A DNA stretch of 64,000 nt from Mycoplasmatota bacterium. GTDB lineage: Bacteria; Bacillota_I; Bacilli_A; MAG-NZ. The notes under the pieces were generated by a model that was not told the origin of the DNA, did no database searches, and saw nothing but the letters and a program-made list of their open reading frames with translations. The stretch is from assembly GCA_018394315.1 (NCBI GenBank), contig CP074575.1, positions 1 through 64,000 on the forward strand. Reading direction: 5' to 3'. Shown piece after piece: positions 33,173 to 42,489 of this stretch (positions within the stretch are counted from its first letter, which is position 1; each line of letters begins with the position of its first letter). Both the position numbers and the translations under genes were made by a program.

Positions 33173-33556
33173 ATGGCTAGGATTACTGGTATCGGAGGAG
33201 TCTTTTTAAATATTACTGACTCAAACAAATTACTAAGGTGGTATAAAGATATCCTAAATTTAGATATTACCGAGCATGGTATTAATTTTTTAGAACCAAA
33301 CAAACTTACTTTATTAACATTTAATAATAAAAATAAAACAATCCTGAATTTTACAGTGGATAACTTAGAACTTTTTTTAGAAGAATTAAGATCCAAGGAT
33401 GTTAAAATTGTAAAAGAAATTAGTACTTTTAAATACGGTAAATTCATCCAAATTGAAGACATTCTCGGAAATGTTATTGAATTATGGGAACCATTTGAAG
33501 AAGAATATAAAAAAATGGTTAAAAAAGAGATAGCTGATTTTAAAAAGAAAACCTGA
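33173..33556 (+). CDS. VOC-family (glyoxalase-like) protein
   Basis: A 127-residue single vicinal-oxygen-chelate domain: ITDSNKLLRWYKDILNLDI at the N-terminus and FIQIEDILGNVIELWEP at the C-terminus, which supplies the metal Glu. Function is open; such proteins include glyoxalase I-like enzymes, fosfomycin-type resistance proteins and unknowns. It ends with TGA, showing that TGA is a stop here. Confidence 0.85.
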   Translation: MARITGIGGVFLNITDSNKLLRWYKDILNLDITEHGINFLEPNKLTLLTFNNKNKTILNFTVDNLELFLEELRSKDVKIVKEISTFKYGKFIQIEDILGNVIELWEPFEEEYKKMVKKEIADFKKKT

Positions 33557-33570
33557 CATTTTCAGGTTTT
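33548..33570. terminator. Bidirectional terminator
   Basis: AAAACCTGA/TCAGGTTTT stem with 5-nt loop and T run. Confidence 0.85.
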
Positions 33571-33888
33571 TTATTTATCTAGATAATCTAACAATACTTT
33601 TTCCACTTTATCTAGATTTACAAAGCGTGATTCTCTCAAGATCTCTTTATCTTTATTAAAGACAAGTACAGTGGGAACAGTGAAAACTAAATATTGTCCT
33701 GAAAAACTTCTAAATTCTTCAACATATATTTGAATTAACTTTAAGTTATATCTCTCAAGTAAATTTCTTAATCTGTCGTTTATGACATTGCAAACTGCAC
33801 AACTTCTACTTTTCACAATGATTACAGATAATTCTTCAATCAGTTCTTCATTTAACTCATCAAATGACTTTAATATTAAAGTATTAAT
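33571..33888 (-). CDS. Thioredoxin-like protein with probable ATT start
   Basis: A small thioredoxin-fold protein with active site SRSCAVCNVI (CxxC) and cis-Pro loop FTVPTVLVF. The usual called start (GTG 33816) cuts the first helix and most of the first strand. The frame is open upstream and codes SFDELNEELIEELSVIIVK, just the missing helix and strand, but has no ATG, GTG or TTG. ATT at 33888 has GGGAG 7 nt before it and is the best candidate, giving 105 residues. It follows the membrane Fe-S protein and rhodanese lipoprotein genes, suggesting a redox role. Confidence 0.7.
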   Translation of the reverse strand: MNTLILKSFDELNEELIEELSVIIVKSRSCAVCNVINDRLRNLLERYNLKLIQIYVEEFRSFSGQYLVFTVPTVLVFNKDKEILRESRFVNLDKVEKVLLDYLDK

Positions 33889-33901
33889 ATAATCACTCCC
33901 A

Positions 33902-34462
33902 TCATTTTTTTACATAGTTCAAAGCTTGTTTCATAGGACAAACTGAACACCAAGTTCTAGGATAATAAATAAACCCTAAAACTAAACCTATAACTGTTGA
34001 CGAAAACATAATGGAATAAATTCTATAACTAAAATGTAATAATATCGGGCTGGTTTGTAAATCTACAAACTGTGGTAGATCAAACGGTACCCTGAATACT
34101 ATCATAAACCTAACATAGTCAATAGGAGGAATCCTACCAACAGATACCATAATAGTTGACATAACCGCAAAAAACAAGTTCAGTCCAAAGTACATAATCA
34201 AGATATTTTTTGCGTTAGAAATCAACCATTTAGGTGGCTTTAGTCTAAGTGAAATTTTAGATAGAAATAACATTAAAACACTAGACCTTGGGCAATAATA
34301 CTTACACCAAATGTTCTTTTTAGATAAAGCTAACATTATAAAAGGAATAATTAAACAAAATACTCCTAATAATGAGAATACAATATTTAACAGTGTTAAA
34401 CTAAAAAATAAAACGACAATCAAGGACAAAAGATATTGGTTTTCTCTTATATATTTAGTCAT
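33902..34462 (-). CDS. Membrane 4Fe-4S (NapH/polyferredoxin-like) protein
   Basis: A 186-residue membrane protein with about five helices and two cysteine motifs, WCKYYCPRS (~53) and TWCSVCPM (~172), resembling the N-terminal membrane part of NapH/NosR/CcoG-type proteins without their ferredoxin domain. Such proteins move electrons through the membrane. TGA stop. It lies between a rhodanese lipoprotein and a thioredoxin-like gene in one operon. Confidence 0.72.
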   Translation of the reverse strand: MTKYIRENQYLLSLIVVLFFSLTLLNIVFSLLGVFCLIIPFIMLALSKKNIWCKYYCPRSSVLMLFLSKISLRLKPPKWLISNAKNILIMYFGLNLFFAVMSTIMVSVGRIPPIDYVRFMIVFRVPFDLPQFVDLQTSPILLHFSYRIYSIMFSSTVIGLVLGFIYYPRTWCSVCPMKQALNYVKK

Positions 34463-34472
34463 ATTTTACGAT

Positions 34473-34844
34473 TTATTCCTTATTCCAGTCGTTCATTCCA
34501 CCTAAAACATTATAAATAGATGAAAAGCCTTCTTTCTTAAGAATTTTAGCGGCTTCTGAACTACGGTTTCCAGACCTACAAATTAAAACTACCGGTTTAT
34601 CTTTATCAAGACCATCTAATAATGAATTATCACTACTAAAAACATAATAATCAAGATTTAATCCAAATTCTTCAATATGATTGAAATCATATTCCTCTTT
34701 TGTTCTAACATCTACAAACTGATAATCTTCATTTAATACATCTGACAACTCTTTCACAGTAATATTTTCAATAGCATTAGAACTATTACATCCTGTTAAT
34801 AAGGCAAATACCATCAAGAACACTATAATTATTTTATATTTCAT
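34473..34844 (-). CDS. Rhodanese-domain lipoprotein
   Basis: A 123-residue surface lipoprotein: lipobox LLTGC with Cys ~19, then a rhodanese domain with DVRTKEEYDFNHI and the active-site loop CRSGNRSS containing the persulfide Cys. ATG 34844 is favoured over GTG 34853 for spacing from GGGGAG. It could handle sulfane sulfur outside the membrane with the neighbouring Fe-S membrane protein. Confidence 0.88.
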   Translation of the reverse strand: MKYKIIIVFLMVFALLTGCNSSNAIENITVKELSDVLNEDYQFVDVRTKEEYDFNHIEEFGLNLDYYVFSSDNSLLDGLDKDKPVVLICRSGNRSSEAAKILKKEGFSSIYNVLGGMNDWNKE

Positions 34845-34940
34845 ATACTTCACTCTCCCCTAAAGTTAGTACTCAAACTTTATATGTATACATTATATTA
34901 AATATCAATTTAATTACAATTTATATGCTTTTAATATAAA

Positions 34941-34977
34941 AACTTCCACTTAGGTAAATTTTACCTAAGTGGAAGTT
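34941..34977. terminator. Strong terminator hairpin after the aminotransferase gene
   Basis: Nearly perfect palindrome with arms AACTTCCACTTAGGTAA and TTACCTAAGTGGAAGTT, T-rich on the minus strand, 5 bp after the aminotransferase stop. Confidence 0.85.
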
Positions 34978-34981
34978 CTGT

Positions 34982-36169
34982 TTAAAATTCATTTATAATA
35001 TTTTTGATCTTTTTAGCTAATCCTTTACATTTTCCTAAAGAAACGCTGCATAGCGCAACCCTTGGGCCAGACGATAAATTAATTGTAAAGATTAATTCTT
35101 CATTTAATCTCTCGAAAACCTTATCTTTTATCTTTTTATCGACATTTATTGTTACAAAGAATCCTTCTTTATGTGGGTAAGTTTTTAGTCCCACCTCTTG
35201 AGCTTCTTTAATGAATAAATTACTTCTATCAGCCAGCATTTTAACATATTTTTCTTTTTCTACTACATATCTATTTAGTTTTTCTGAGTCGTTAATAATA
35301 TCAGAGAATAAAACCATTCCACTATTATTAACATTACTCCATACACTTCTAGCACTGTGAACACATGAATTCTTGAATTCTTCTTTTTCTTCCCCTAGAA
35401 TAACTGCTCCACCCACTCTTAGTCCATATGCAGTAAAAGTTTTTGAAATACTAAATGCTACTGATACTAATAAATTAGGATGTAAATTATCAAATAACTT
35501 GAAGTGATTTCTAGATGTTTCTTTTTTCTTTGTAAAGTCTATATAAGCAACATCATTTAATAGAGTTATTTTACCCTTGTCAGCTAGAGAATTTAAGAAC
35601 TCCATTACTTCTACCCATTCAGAGCTTGACATAGAATAACCTGTAGGGTTATGTGCAGGGTCATTGATTACAACAAGTAACTTGCCTTGTTCATTCATAA
35701 TTTCTATAGATTTTTCTTTGAAACTCTCAAGATTAAAACTATCTCCTGAAAACATTTGGTAATAATCAACTTCTATGCCTTGTTCACGAGCCATAACTAA
35801 GTAAGGAGACCAACAGATATCTGGAAGTAATACTTTATCCCCTTGATCAACAGAATTTCTAAAAGTAATACTAACGGCTCCACTCCCTCCAGGAGTAGCT
35901 ACTACAAAAGCTTCTTTTAAGCCTAGCCATGTTTTAACCGCTTCTCTAAAATCTAAATTTCCTTGTAAATCTGAAGCATACTTTGCTTTTTGAAAGTTGG
36001 GAATTGTATTATAAACATCCCAAACTGAATCTAATGTTACCATGTTACCCTCTTCATCATATAATGAACCTAAGGTAGCATCAATAACTTTGTCAACACC
36101 AAATTTCTTCTTTGCTTCTTGCGCTCTTCTAACTGCTGTGAAAACAGCATCTTTCAAGACTTTTCCCAT
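34982..36169 (-). CDS. Pyridoxal-phosphate aminotransferase (class I/II)
   Basis: A 395-residue aspartate-aminotransferase-fold enzyme. NDPAHNPTGYSMS is the family Asn loop, DVAYIDF holds the PLP-binding Asp-Tyr, SISKTFTAYGLRVGG contains the Schiff-base Lys. The N-terminal FGVDKVIDATLGSLYDEEG and PGGSGAVS pattern suits the aromatic/aspartate-type group. Substrate not set. Stand-alone gene. Confidence 0.88.
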   Translation of the reverse strand: MGKVLKDAVFTAVRRAQEAKKKFGVDKVIDATLGSLYDEEGNMVTLDSVWDVYNTIPNFQKAKYASDLQGNLDFREAVKTWLGLKEAFVVATPGGSGAVSITFRNSVDQGDKVLLPDICWSPYLVMAREQGIEVDYYQMFSGDSFNLESFKEKSIEIMNEQGKLLVVINDPAHNPTGYSMSSSEWVEVMEFLNSLADKGKITLLNDVAYIDFTKKKETSRNHFKLFDNLHPNLLVSVAFSISKTFTAYGLRVGGAVILGEEKEEFKNSCVHSARSVWSNVNNSGMVLFSDIINDSEKLNRYVVEKEKYVKMLADRSNLFIKEAQEVGLKTYPHKEGFFVTINVDKKIKDKVFERLNEELIFTINLSSGPRVALCSVSLGKCKGLAKKIKNIINEF

Positions 36170-36379
36170 CAGACTCTCCTCTATTTTTATAAATTACAAG
36201 TTATTATAACATGTATTATTTGAGATAGAAAGATAAGTTATACAGTATTTTATTATAGTTTATAATATGTGAATACTTTACTATTTTTATGAGAATATTA
36301 TATTAATAGAATTCGCTATAATCAATAAACATAATAATGATATGATATACTTAGTTATCCTTAAACGAAGGTGGAAAAC
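36170..36379. other. Divergent promoter region
   Basis: About 200 bp of very AT-rich sequence between the divergent aminotransferase and S41 peptidase genes. It presumably holds both promoters; no clear operator or structured RNA is seen. Confidence 0.5.
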
Positions 36380-38002
36380 ATGAAAAATATAATGCTTTTA
36401 TTAATACTTCTATTAACGGGTTGTGCCTGTAGAAATATCGATGAAAATCCAAATATGGAATCTCCAATAACAGATAATAAAGATTTAGTTGATAACGAAT
36501 TATCTGATGTCATAGAATATAAGTACGATTTAAAATTGAAAGATTTAAGTATTGATTATGATTTAGATTACAATACTCTTAAAGCGTACAGTTATTCTAA
36601 AAATGAAGGCATTACATATATAAACATAGAAGATTTTATTACTTTTTTAAGTGGTAGCATTGAGGAGACAACAGTTGAAAAGGCTAATGAATTGACTTTA
36701 TCTTTTGAAATAGAAATTGACTCTGATTTAAGAGAATACTTTGACGATGATTATTACATCTACAAAATGATTATAAATGGTAATGAAAACACAGTATACT
36801 TAAACGATGTTGATATGTTGGAAAGCTGGAATGTATATCCTCAAACTGATTATACTCAAGGTTTAGAAGTTGTTGATTATAAGCAAAATGATGTTGATTA
36901 TTCAAGAGAAATAGATTTAGATGATTATGAAATGGATATTGTGATGTTTGAAAATAGCTATTATATACCATTATATTTAGCGAACTTCTTTTTAACTGGT
37001 GATGCAATAAACATTTATGAGGTTGAAGATACTCTATTACTATTTGATCAACAAACCACGGAGAAGACTTTACTTGATGAATTCAAGAATAAAGAAAGAT
37101 TAAATATAGATTATTTAAATCACGAAACTTATAATTATTTAGCTCTTTATTTTGACTACTTTTATGGATTACAAGAATTTAAAGACATGAATAATATTTA
37201 TGATATATTGAATTCTTATGATATTGAAGATGCTACTAAGTATACAAATTTCTATTATGAAGTCAATTCTTTTATAAATGAATTAAATGACTTACACACA
37301 ATGTTAGTTAGTGCTGGGTACAATTATCCCGATTACCAAAGATCATACTACTTAGAAGAAGGATCAAAGCTAGTTAATTATGTAGAAGCTTTAAACTCTT
37401 ACTACTGTTTCTTAGATGATGAGACTGTTAGATACACTGTGATAGATGATGTTGCCTATATAACAATAAACGGATTCACCTTGGATATACCAGAACTATT
37501 ATCTAATGTTATGGAGGATGCGAGAAACTATGATGATATAGTTATTGATTTAAAATGTAACGGTGGTGGATTAATATCTTCTGCGATTCATGTTTTAACA
37601 TATATGACAGATGATCCAATTCCTGTCGGTTACTTAGACCCAGAAACAGGGTCTATGGCGACAATTTATTATAAAAGTATTGATAGTAACTTTTTAGATA
37701 AAAACTACTATGTTGTTTCATCTAAAGCAACATTCAGTGCTGCTAACTTGTTTACATCTATAGTAAAGGATAATGAACTAGGAACAATAATTGGTGATAC
37801 TTCTCTAGGTGGCGCCTGTGCTATTCAATATACTGTAACACCTGATGGAAGTATTTTTACAAGTTCTAGTAATACTGGATTAATAAATAGGAATGGCTTG
37901 CTTATAGAAAATGGAATTGAACCTGACATATTTTTAATAGAACTCGCTGAGGATGAAATATATGAACAAAGTGTAGTTAATATAATTAAATCCAAAAGAT
38001 AA
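36380..38002 (+). CDS. S41-family peptidase lipoprotein
   Basis: A 540-residue secreted lipoprotein: signal and lipobox LLTGC (Cys ~15), then ~300 highly acidic, Tyr/Asp-rich residues without a recognised domain. From ~350 there is an S41 (tail-specific protease-like) domain: VAYITINGF, IVIDLKCNGGGLI, YVVSSKATFSAANLF (Ser nucleophile) and TSLGGACAIQYTV. No PDZ domain is obvious. ATG 36380 follows AAGGTGG. It probably cleaves extracellular proteins or peptides. Confidence 0.85.
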   Translation: MKNIMLLLILLLTGCACRNIDENPNMESPITDNKDLVDNELSDVIEYKYDLKLKDLSIDYDLDYNTLKAYSYSKNEGITYINIEDFITFLSGSIEETTVEKANELTLSFEIEIDSDLREYFDDDYYIYKMIINGNENTVYLNDVDMLESWNVYPQTDYTQGLEVVDYKQNDVDYSREIDLDDYEMDIVMFENSYYIPLYLANFFLTGDAINIYEVEDTLLLFDQQTTEKTLLDEFKNKERLNIDYLNHETYNYLALYFDYFYGLQEFKDMNNIYDILNSYDIEDATKYTNFYYEVNSFINELNDLHTMLVSAGYNYPDYQRSYYLEEGSKLVNYVEALNSYYCFLDDETVRYTVIDDVAYITINGFTLDIPELLSNVMEDARNYDDIVIDLKCNGGGLISSAIHVLTYMTDDPIPVGYLDPETGSMATIYYKSIDSNFLDKNYYVVSSKATFSAANLFTSIVKDNELGTIIGDTSLGGACAIQYTVTPDGSIFTSSSNTGLINRNGLLIENGIEPDIFLIELAEDEIYEQSVVNIIKSKR

Positions 38003-38018
38003 CAATATTCATTATAAT

Positions 38019-38044
38019 AAAAAGCAATCATCAGATTGCTTTTT
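38019..38044. terminator. Bidirectional terminator
   Basis: AAAAAGCAATC/GATTGCTTTTT stem, ATCA loop, between convergent genes. Confidence 0.88.
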
Positions 38045-38062
38045 GTTATGTTTATAAACTTC

Positions 38063-39781
38063 CTATTCAGCTTCTATACCTATATGTTTAAATTTTAATA
38101 CATCAAACAATCCTAAGTCTGTTAACTTAATCTCAGGAATAACTGGTAAGGCCATAAATGATAATGTCATCAAGGATTTAATTCTTGGGTTTATATTTAA
38201 TTTTTTATAAGTTAAGAAATATAAATTTTTAAATTTTTCTGATAGTATTTCCATCTTTTCATTTGACATTAACCCCGCAATTGGTAAAGAGACTGAACCG
38301 ATAACTTCACCATTTTGAACTATCGCAATACCTCCACCAATACGCTCAATTTCTTTAATAGCGACAAATGCATCATGAGTATTATCGCTTATTACACTTA
38401 GGTTATGAGAGTCATGAGATATAGTTGATGCAATTGCTCCATTTCTTAAGCCGAAGTTTTCTATTAAAGCTTTCCCAATATTACCTGTTGAGTTATGTCT
38501 TTCTATAACATAATACTGAACAATATCTATGTTAGGATTATACTTAAAGTACCCATCCTGAGTATCTACAATTCGTTCTACTTTTTCAGTAACAATAGAA
38601 TCAGGAATAACCTTTATTACATTTACTTTTTCGCTATTTAATCTAATTTTTAAATCTTTCTCTTTCATTTCCTTAAGATTTATAGATTTAGTTACTATAG
38701 AATTTAATTCCTTAGAAACAGAGATTCCTTTATACCAATCATCATATACCTTTTTACCATCAGCGTAAGTTTCTAATACATTAAAATCCTTAAGATTATC
38801 AAAGATAATAAAATCTGCTTTATACCCCGGAGCTATTGCTCCTATTCCTTTTAGATTATAACATTCTGCGGCATTTAATGTACCCATTCTAATTGCTGTG
38901 ATTGGATTTATTCCAGATTTTATAGCTAACCGAATATTATTATCAATATGACCATAATTTACAATGTCTCCTGGATGTCTATCATCAGTACAAAACATTG
39001 TACGGCGTTCGTTTGAAGGAGTTACTCCCCCAATTAGGTTCACTAAATCCTTACATGCCGAACCTTCCCTTATGGCTATATACATACCTGTGCGTATCTG
39101 ATTTAGCATCTCTGAACCAGAAGTGCACTCATGATCCGATCTAATTCCTACAATTGAATATGCATTAAGCTCTTCATTTTTTATAACAGGGCCATGTCCA
39201 TCAATAATTTTTCCTGCATTCTTGGCCATTCTAATCTTTTCAATAATCGCTTCATCAGCAGAAACAACACCAGGATAATTCATAAGTTCCCCTAGTCCTA
39301 AAATCCTTTCATGATCGATTAACTTTTTAAGTTCATTTGCATCTAAGAATGCTCCTGCGGATTCAAAAGATGTTGCAGGAACACATGATGGAAGCATAAA
39401 ATAACATTTTAGTGGGAGGTCTTTACTAGTCTTAAGCATATAATGAATGCCATCTAGCCCTAAGACGTTAGCAATTTCATGAGGATCAGCAACAATAGTT
39501 GTTGTTCCTCTAGGTAAAACGGCTCTTGCGAACTCTATTGGAGTTGAAGAAGATGATTCAATATGAACATGAGCATCAATTAATCCGGGTGCAACATATT
39601 TACCTTTTAAATCAATTTCGATATTACCTTTATAATTTCCAACACCTATAAATTTTCCATTATCGATTGCTAAATCACCATGCTGAATCTCATGGGAAAA
39701 CACATTGACGACATTTGCATTTTTTAATACAAGATCTGCAGTTCTTCTCATTGCTGCAGTATCTATCATTCTTTTAATCAT
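38063..39781 (-). CDS. ade: Adenine deaminase
   Basis: A 572-residue amidohydrolase that converts adenine to hypoxanthine. Signatures are PGLIDAHVHIESS (metal His pair), PRGTTTIVADPHEIANVLG, GHGP, SDHECTSGSEMLNQIRTGM and the C-terminal ADE domain with ATISHDSHNL. Last gene of the xanthine dehydrogenase operon, overlapping it by 8 nt. It feeds hypoxanthine to the hydroxylase encoded upstream. Confidence 0.95.
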   Translation of the reverse strand: MIKRMIDTAAMRRTADLVLKNANVVNVFSHEIQHGDLAIDNGKFIGVGNYKGNIEIDLKGKYVAPGLIDAHVHIESSSSTPIEFARAVLPRGTTTIVADPHEIANVLGLDGIHYMLKTSKDLPLKCYFMLPSCVPATSFESAGAFLDANELKKLIDHERILGLGELMNYPGVVSADEAIIEKIRMAKNAGKIIDGHGPVIKNEELNAYSIVGIRSDHECTSGSEMLNQIRTGMYIAIREGSACKDLVNLIGGVTPSNERRTMFCTDDRHPGDIVNYGHIDNNIRLAIKSGINPITAIRMGTLNAAECYNLKGIGAIAPGYKADFIIFDNLKDFNVLETYADGKKVYDDWYKGISVSKELNSIVTKSINLKEMKEKDLKIRLNSEKVNVIKVIPDSIVTEKVERIVDTQDGYFKYNPNIDIVQYYVIERHNSTGNIGKALIENFGLRNGAIASTISHDSHNLSVISDNTHDAFVAIKEIERIGGGIAIVQNGEVIGSVSLPIAGLMSNEKMEILSEKFKNLYFLTYKKLNINPRIKSLMTLSFMALPVIPEIKLTDLGLFDVLKFKHIGIEAE

Positions 39782-42014
39782 ACTTATTACCGAACTTTTT
39801 CATAAACTCAATTGGTGTTACCGGTAATTTGGTAAATCTAACTTTTGATGCATCATAAATTGCATTTAAAATCGCTGGTGCAGCTGGTATTGTTACACTT
39901 TCACCAATACCTTTAGCTCCAAACGGTCCAGTTTCTTCAGGATCTTCTATTATTATTTTCTTTAATGTAGGCATATCTTTAGCTGTTGGTATAATATAAC
40001 TAGAAAATTTTCTATTCTTTATTTCTCCGTCAACTAAGTTAATGTCTTCATATAAAGCATATCCCAATCCCATTACAAAACCGCCGTCCATTTGTCCTTC
40101 AACTAGTCTAGGGTTTATAGCTCTACCAACGTCTTGAGCAAAAACTCCATCAACAACATTTATTCTACCTGTTGCGGGATCGATTTCAACCTTAACACCT
40201 AAAGCATTAAACCCGTATGGCCAATAAGGAGCTCCTTGACTTAAGTCATCCATTTGAGTAGTTTGAGCAACGAATTTTCCTTTAGAAGATAACTCATCTT
40301 TATACTTACTAAACAAATCTTTAAATGTAATTTCCATTGAAGGTAATGTTCTTAGATAAACTAATTCATCTTTTACCTCTAAACCTATATTATTATTCAG
40401 TCCTAGTTCCTTTTGAGCCAAATTTAGAATAATATCTTTTAGCTTTTCGCAAGACTTTTTAACTGCATTCCCTGTATTATATGTCTGCCTACTTGCAGCA
40501 GCGGTACCAGAGTCTGGAACCTTATCTGTATCCTCACAGTTTATGATAATGTTAGAACTTGACGTATTAAAAACTTCGCTAGCAATTTGTGCCATTACAG
40601 TTTTTGCTCCTTGGCCAACTTCAGTGAATCCAGAGAAAATCTCTATTTTACCATCTGAGTTAATTTTAGCAATATTACTAGATACATCAGGAAATCCATT
40701 ACCGTACCCCGTTCCATAAATCGATAATGCAATCCCATACCCTGTTAACATATCCTTATTTACAGGTTTTTTCTTAATTATTTCCATTTCCTTTTTAACC
40801 GCTTCTAAACATCTATCTACTGGAACACTGTTATACATTGTTTGTGAAGTCCCGGTCTTAGAACCAATTCTAAGAATATTCTTTTCTCTAATTTCATAGG
40901 TACTAATACCTAACTCTTCAGCAAGTTGATCAATGATTTGTTCATATCCAACAGCTACCTGTGTAGCTCCGAATCCTCTCATAGCTCCGGTAAATGGATT
41001 ATTGGTGTAAACCGACTTTGCATTAACTTTAACATTTTCAATTTCGTATGGTCCAGTTGAATGAGTCATAGCTTTTCTTAAAACACTTGGTGCCCATGAA
41101 GCATATGCTCCAGAGTCAGCTAAAATCTCATTTTTCATCGCTGTTATTTTTCCATCTTTCAAAGCCCCGATTTTCATTCGAATGGTCATAGGATGTCTTT
41201 TTGAATGAGCTAAAAAGGATTCTTCTCGCCCATAAGTAATTTTTACGGGTTTTTTTAATGTTTTTGTCGCTAATGCTACATGGATTTGTGAAGTAATATC
41301 TTCACGTCCACCAAAAGCTCCTCCAACAGCTGCATTCAACACCTTTATGTTTTCTTCCTTTAAACCTAGAGCTAAAGAAAGTTCAAAACGATCCCAGTGC
41401 GGATATTGTGTGCTAGAAATTACTACTAGTTTATCATCTTCAATATATGAAACAGCACTCTCAGGTTGTAAAAATGCATGCTCAACCATAGGTACCTTAA
41501 AAGTATTCTCAACTACAACGTCACATTTTGAAAAATCAACAGTACCCTTTTCAAGTTTCATATTAGCAATAATATTAGAGTCACCATGAATCTTTGGTGC
41601 ATCTTCATTCATTGCTTCTAAAGGACAAAATACTCCTGGCAACTCATTATAAAGAACTTCAATTTCCTTCATAGCTACTTTCGCCTCTTTAAGAGTTTCA
41701 GCAACAACTAATGCTAATGGGTCACCTATTCTATTGATCTTTCTATCCATAAACACTTGATGATCTTTAAAAAGTACACCGTGTTCATTTTTTCCAGTTA
41801 CGTCATGAGCAGTAAATATCTTAACTACACCACTCATTTTACTAGCCTTTTCAGTATTCAAAGTAAATGTTGCATGAGGAACCGTACTTCTTAAAGTCAC
41901 AGCGTGAAACATTTCCTTTAATTTAATATCTTGTGGATATATACTTCTACCACTTATTTTATCTATACCATCTACTCTAAAACTACTCTTACCTACAATA
42001 TTCAACTTATCCAT
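39774..42014 (-). CDS. Xanthine dehydrogenase-type molybdenum hydroxylase, large subunit
   Basis: A 746-residue molybdopterin subunit. It has the N-terminal Ald_Xan_dh a/b hammerhead (DIKLKEMFHAVTLRSTVPHA), VGGAFGGRED, AMRGFGATQV, and GPFGAKGIGESVTIPAA with the catalytic Glu near the C-terminus. With the FAD and 2Fe-2S subunits it should hydroxylate hypoxanthine/xanthine, or in the reductive direction act on urate. The nearby YqeB/YqeC/MocA genes suggest a selenium-containing cofactor. Confidence 0.93.
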   Translation of the reverse strand: MDKLNIVGKSSFRVDGIDKISGRSIYPQDIKLKEMFHAVTLRSTVPHATFTLNTEKASKMSGVVKIFTAHDVTGKNEHGVLFKDHQVFMDRKINRIGDPLALVVAETLKEAKVAMKEIEVLYNELPGVFCPLEAMNEDAPKIHGDSNIIANMKLEKGTVDFSKCDVVVENTFKVPMVEHAFLQPESAVSYIEDDKLVVISSTQYPHWDRFELSLALGLKEENIKVLNAAVGGAFGGREDITSQIHVALATKTLKKPVKITYGREESFLAHSKRHPMTIRMKIGALKDGKITAMKNEILADSGAYASWAPSVLRKAMTHSTGPYEIENVKVNAKSVYTNNPFTGAMRGFGATQVAVGYEQIIDQLAEELGISTYEIREKNILRIGSKTGTSQTMYNSVPVDRCLEAVKKEMEIIKKKPVNKDMLTGYGIALSIYGTGYGNGFPDVSSNIAKINSDGKIEIFSGFTEVGQGAKTVMAQIASEVFNTSSSNIIINCEDTDKVPDSGTAAASRQTYNTGNAVKKSCEKLKDIILNLAQKELGLNNNIGLEVKDELVYLRTLPSMEITFKDLFSKYKDELSSKGKFVAQTTQMDDLSQGAPYWPYGFNALGVKVEIDPATGRINVVDGVFAQDVGRAINPRLVEGQMDGGFVMGLGYALYEDINLVDGEIKNRKFSSYIIPTAKDMPTLKKIIIEDPEETGPFGAKGIGESVTIPAAPAILNAIYDASKVRFTKLPVTPIEFMKKFGNKYD

Positions 42015-42480
42015 TTTTACCTCCTAATTTCTTAGCAGATTTCAAAATAGCGTCTTCAATTGTTGTATAACCAGTACATCTACACAAATTACCTGATATA
42101 GCTTCTTTTACATCGCTTCTCGTTGGATTAGAATTTTGATCCAGTAATCCTTTTGCGCTTAGCACCATCCCTGGCATACAAAAGCCGCATTGTGGAGCTC
42201 CTTCTTCTAAAAAAGTATCCTTAATGATGTTTAAATTTCCATCCTCGTCCAAAGCTTCAATAGTAACAACTTCCTTACCATCAATTTGAAAAGCCATAAC
42301 TAAACATGAGTTAACAGGACTTCCATCGATCAAAACCGTACAAGCACCACATTCACCTTCTGAACATCCTTCTTTAGTTCCAGTTAGTTCTAATTCATCT
42401 CTTAAGAAATCAAGAAGGCGCATATCATTCTTTACATTAACACTAATTTTCTTACCATTAATAACAGTTTGAATATTCAT
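42007..42480 (-). CDS. Xanthine dehydrogenase [2Fe-2S] subunit
   Basis: A 157-residue iron-sulfur subunit with both cluster sites: CSEGECGACTVLIDG plus a Cys in PVNSC for the plant-type cluster, and CGFCMPGM with GNLCRCTGY for the second. Overlaps the large-subunit gene by 8 nt. Confidence 0.96.
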   Translation of the reverse strand: MNIQTVINGKKISVNVKNDMRLLDFLRDELELTGTKEGCSEGECGACTVLIDGSPVNSCLVMAFQIDGKEVVTIEALDEDGNLNIIKDTFLEEGAPQCGFCMPGMVLSAKGLLDQNSNPTRSDVKEAISGNLCRCTGYTTIEDAILKSAKKLGGKNG

Positions 42481-42489
42481 ATAGCCTCC

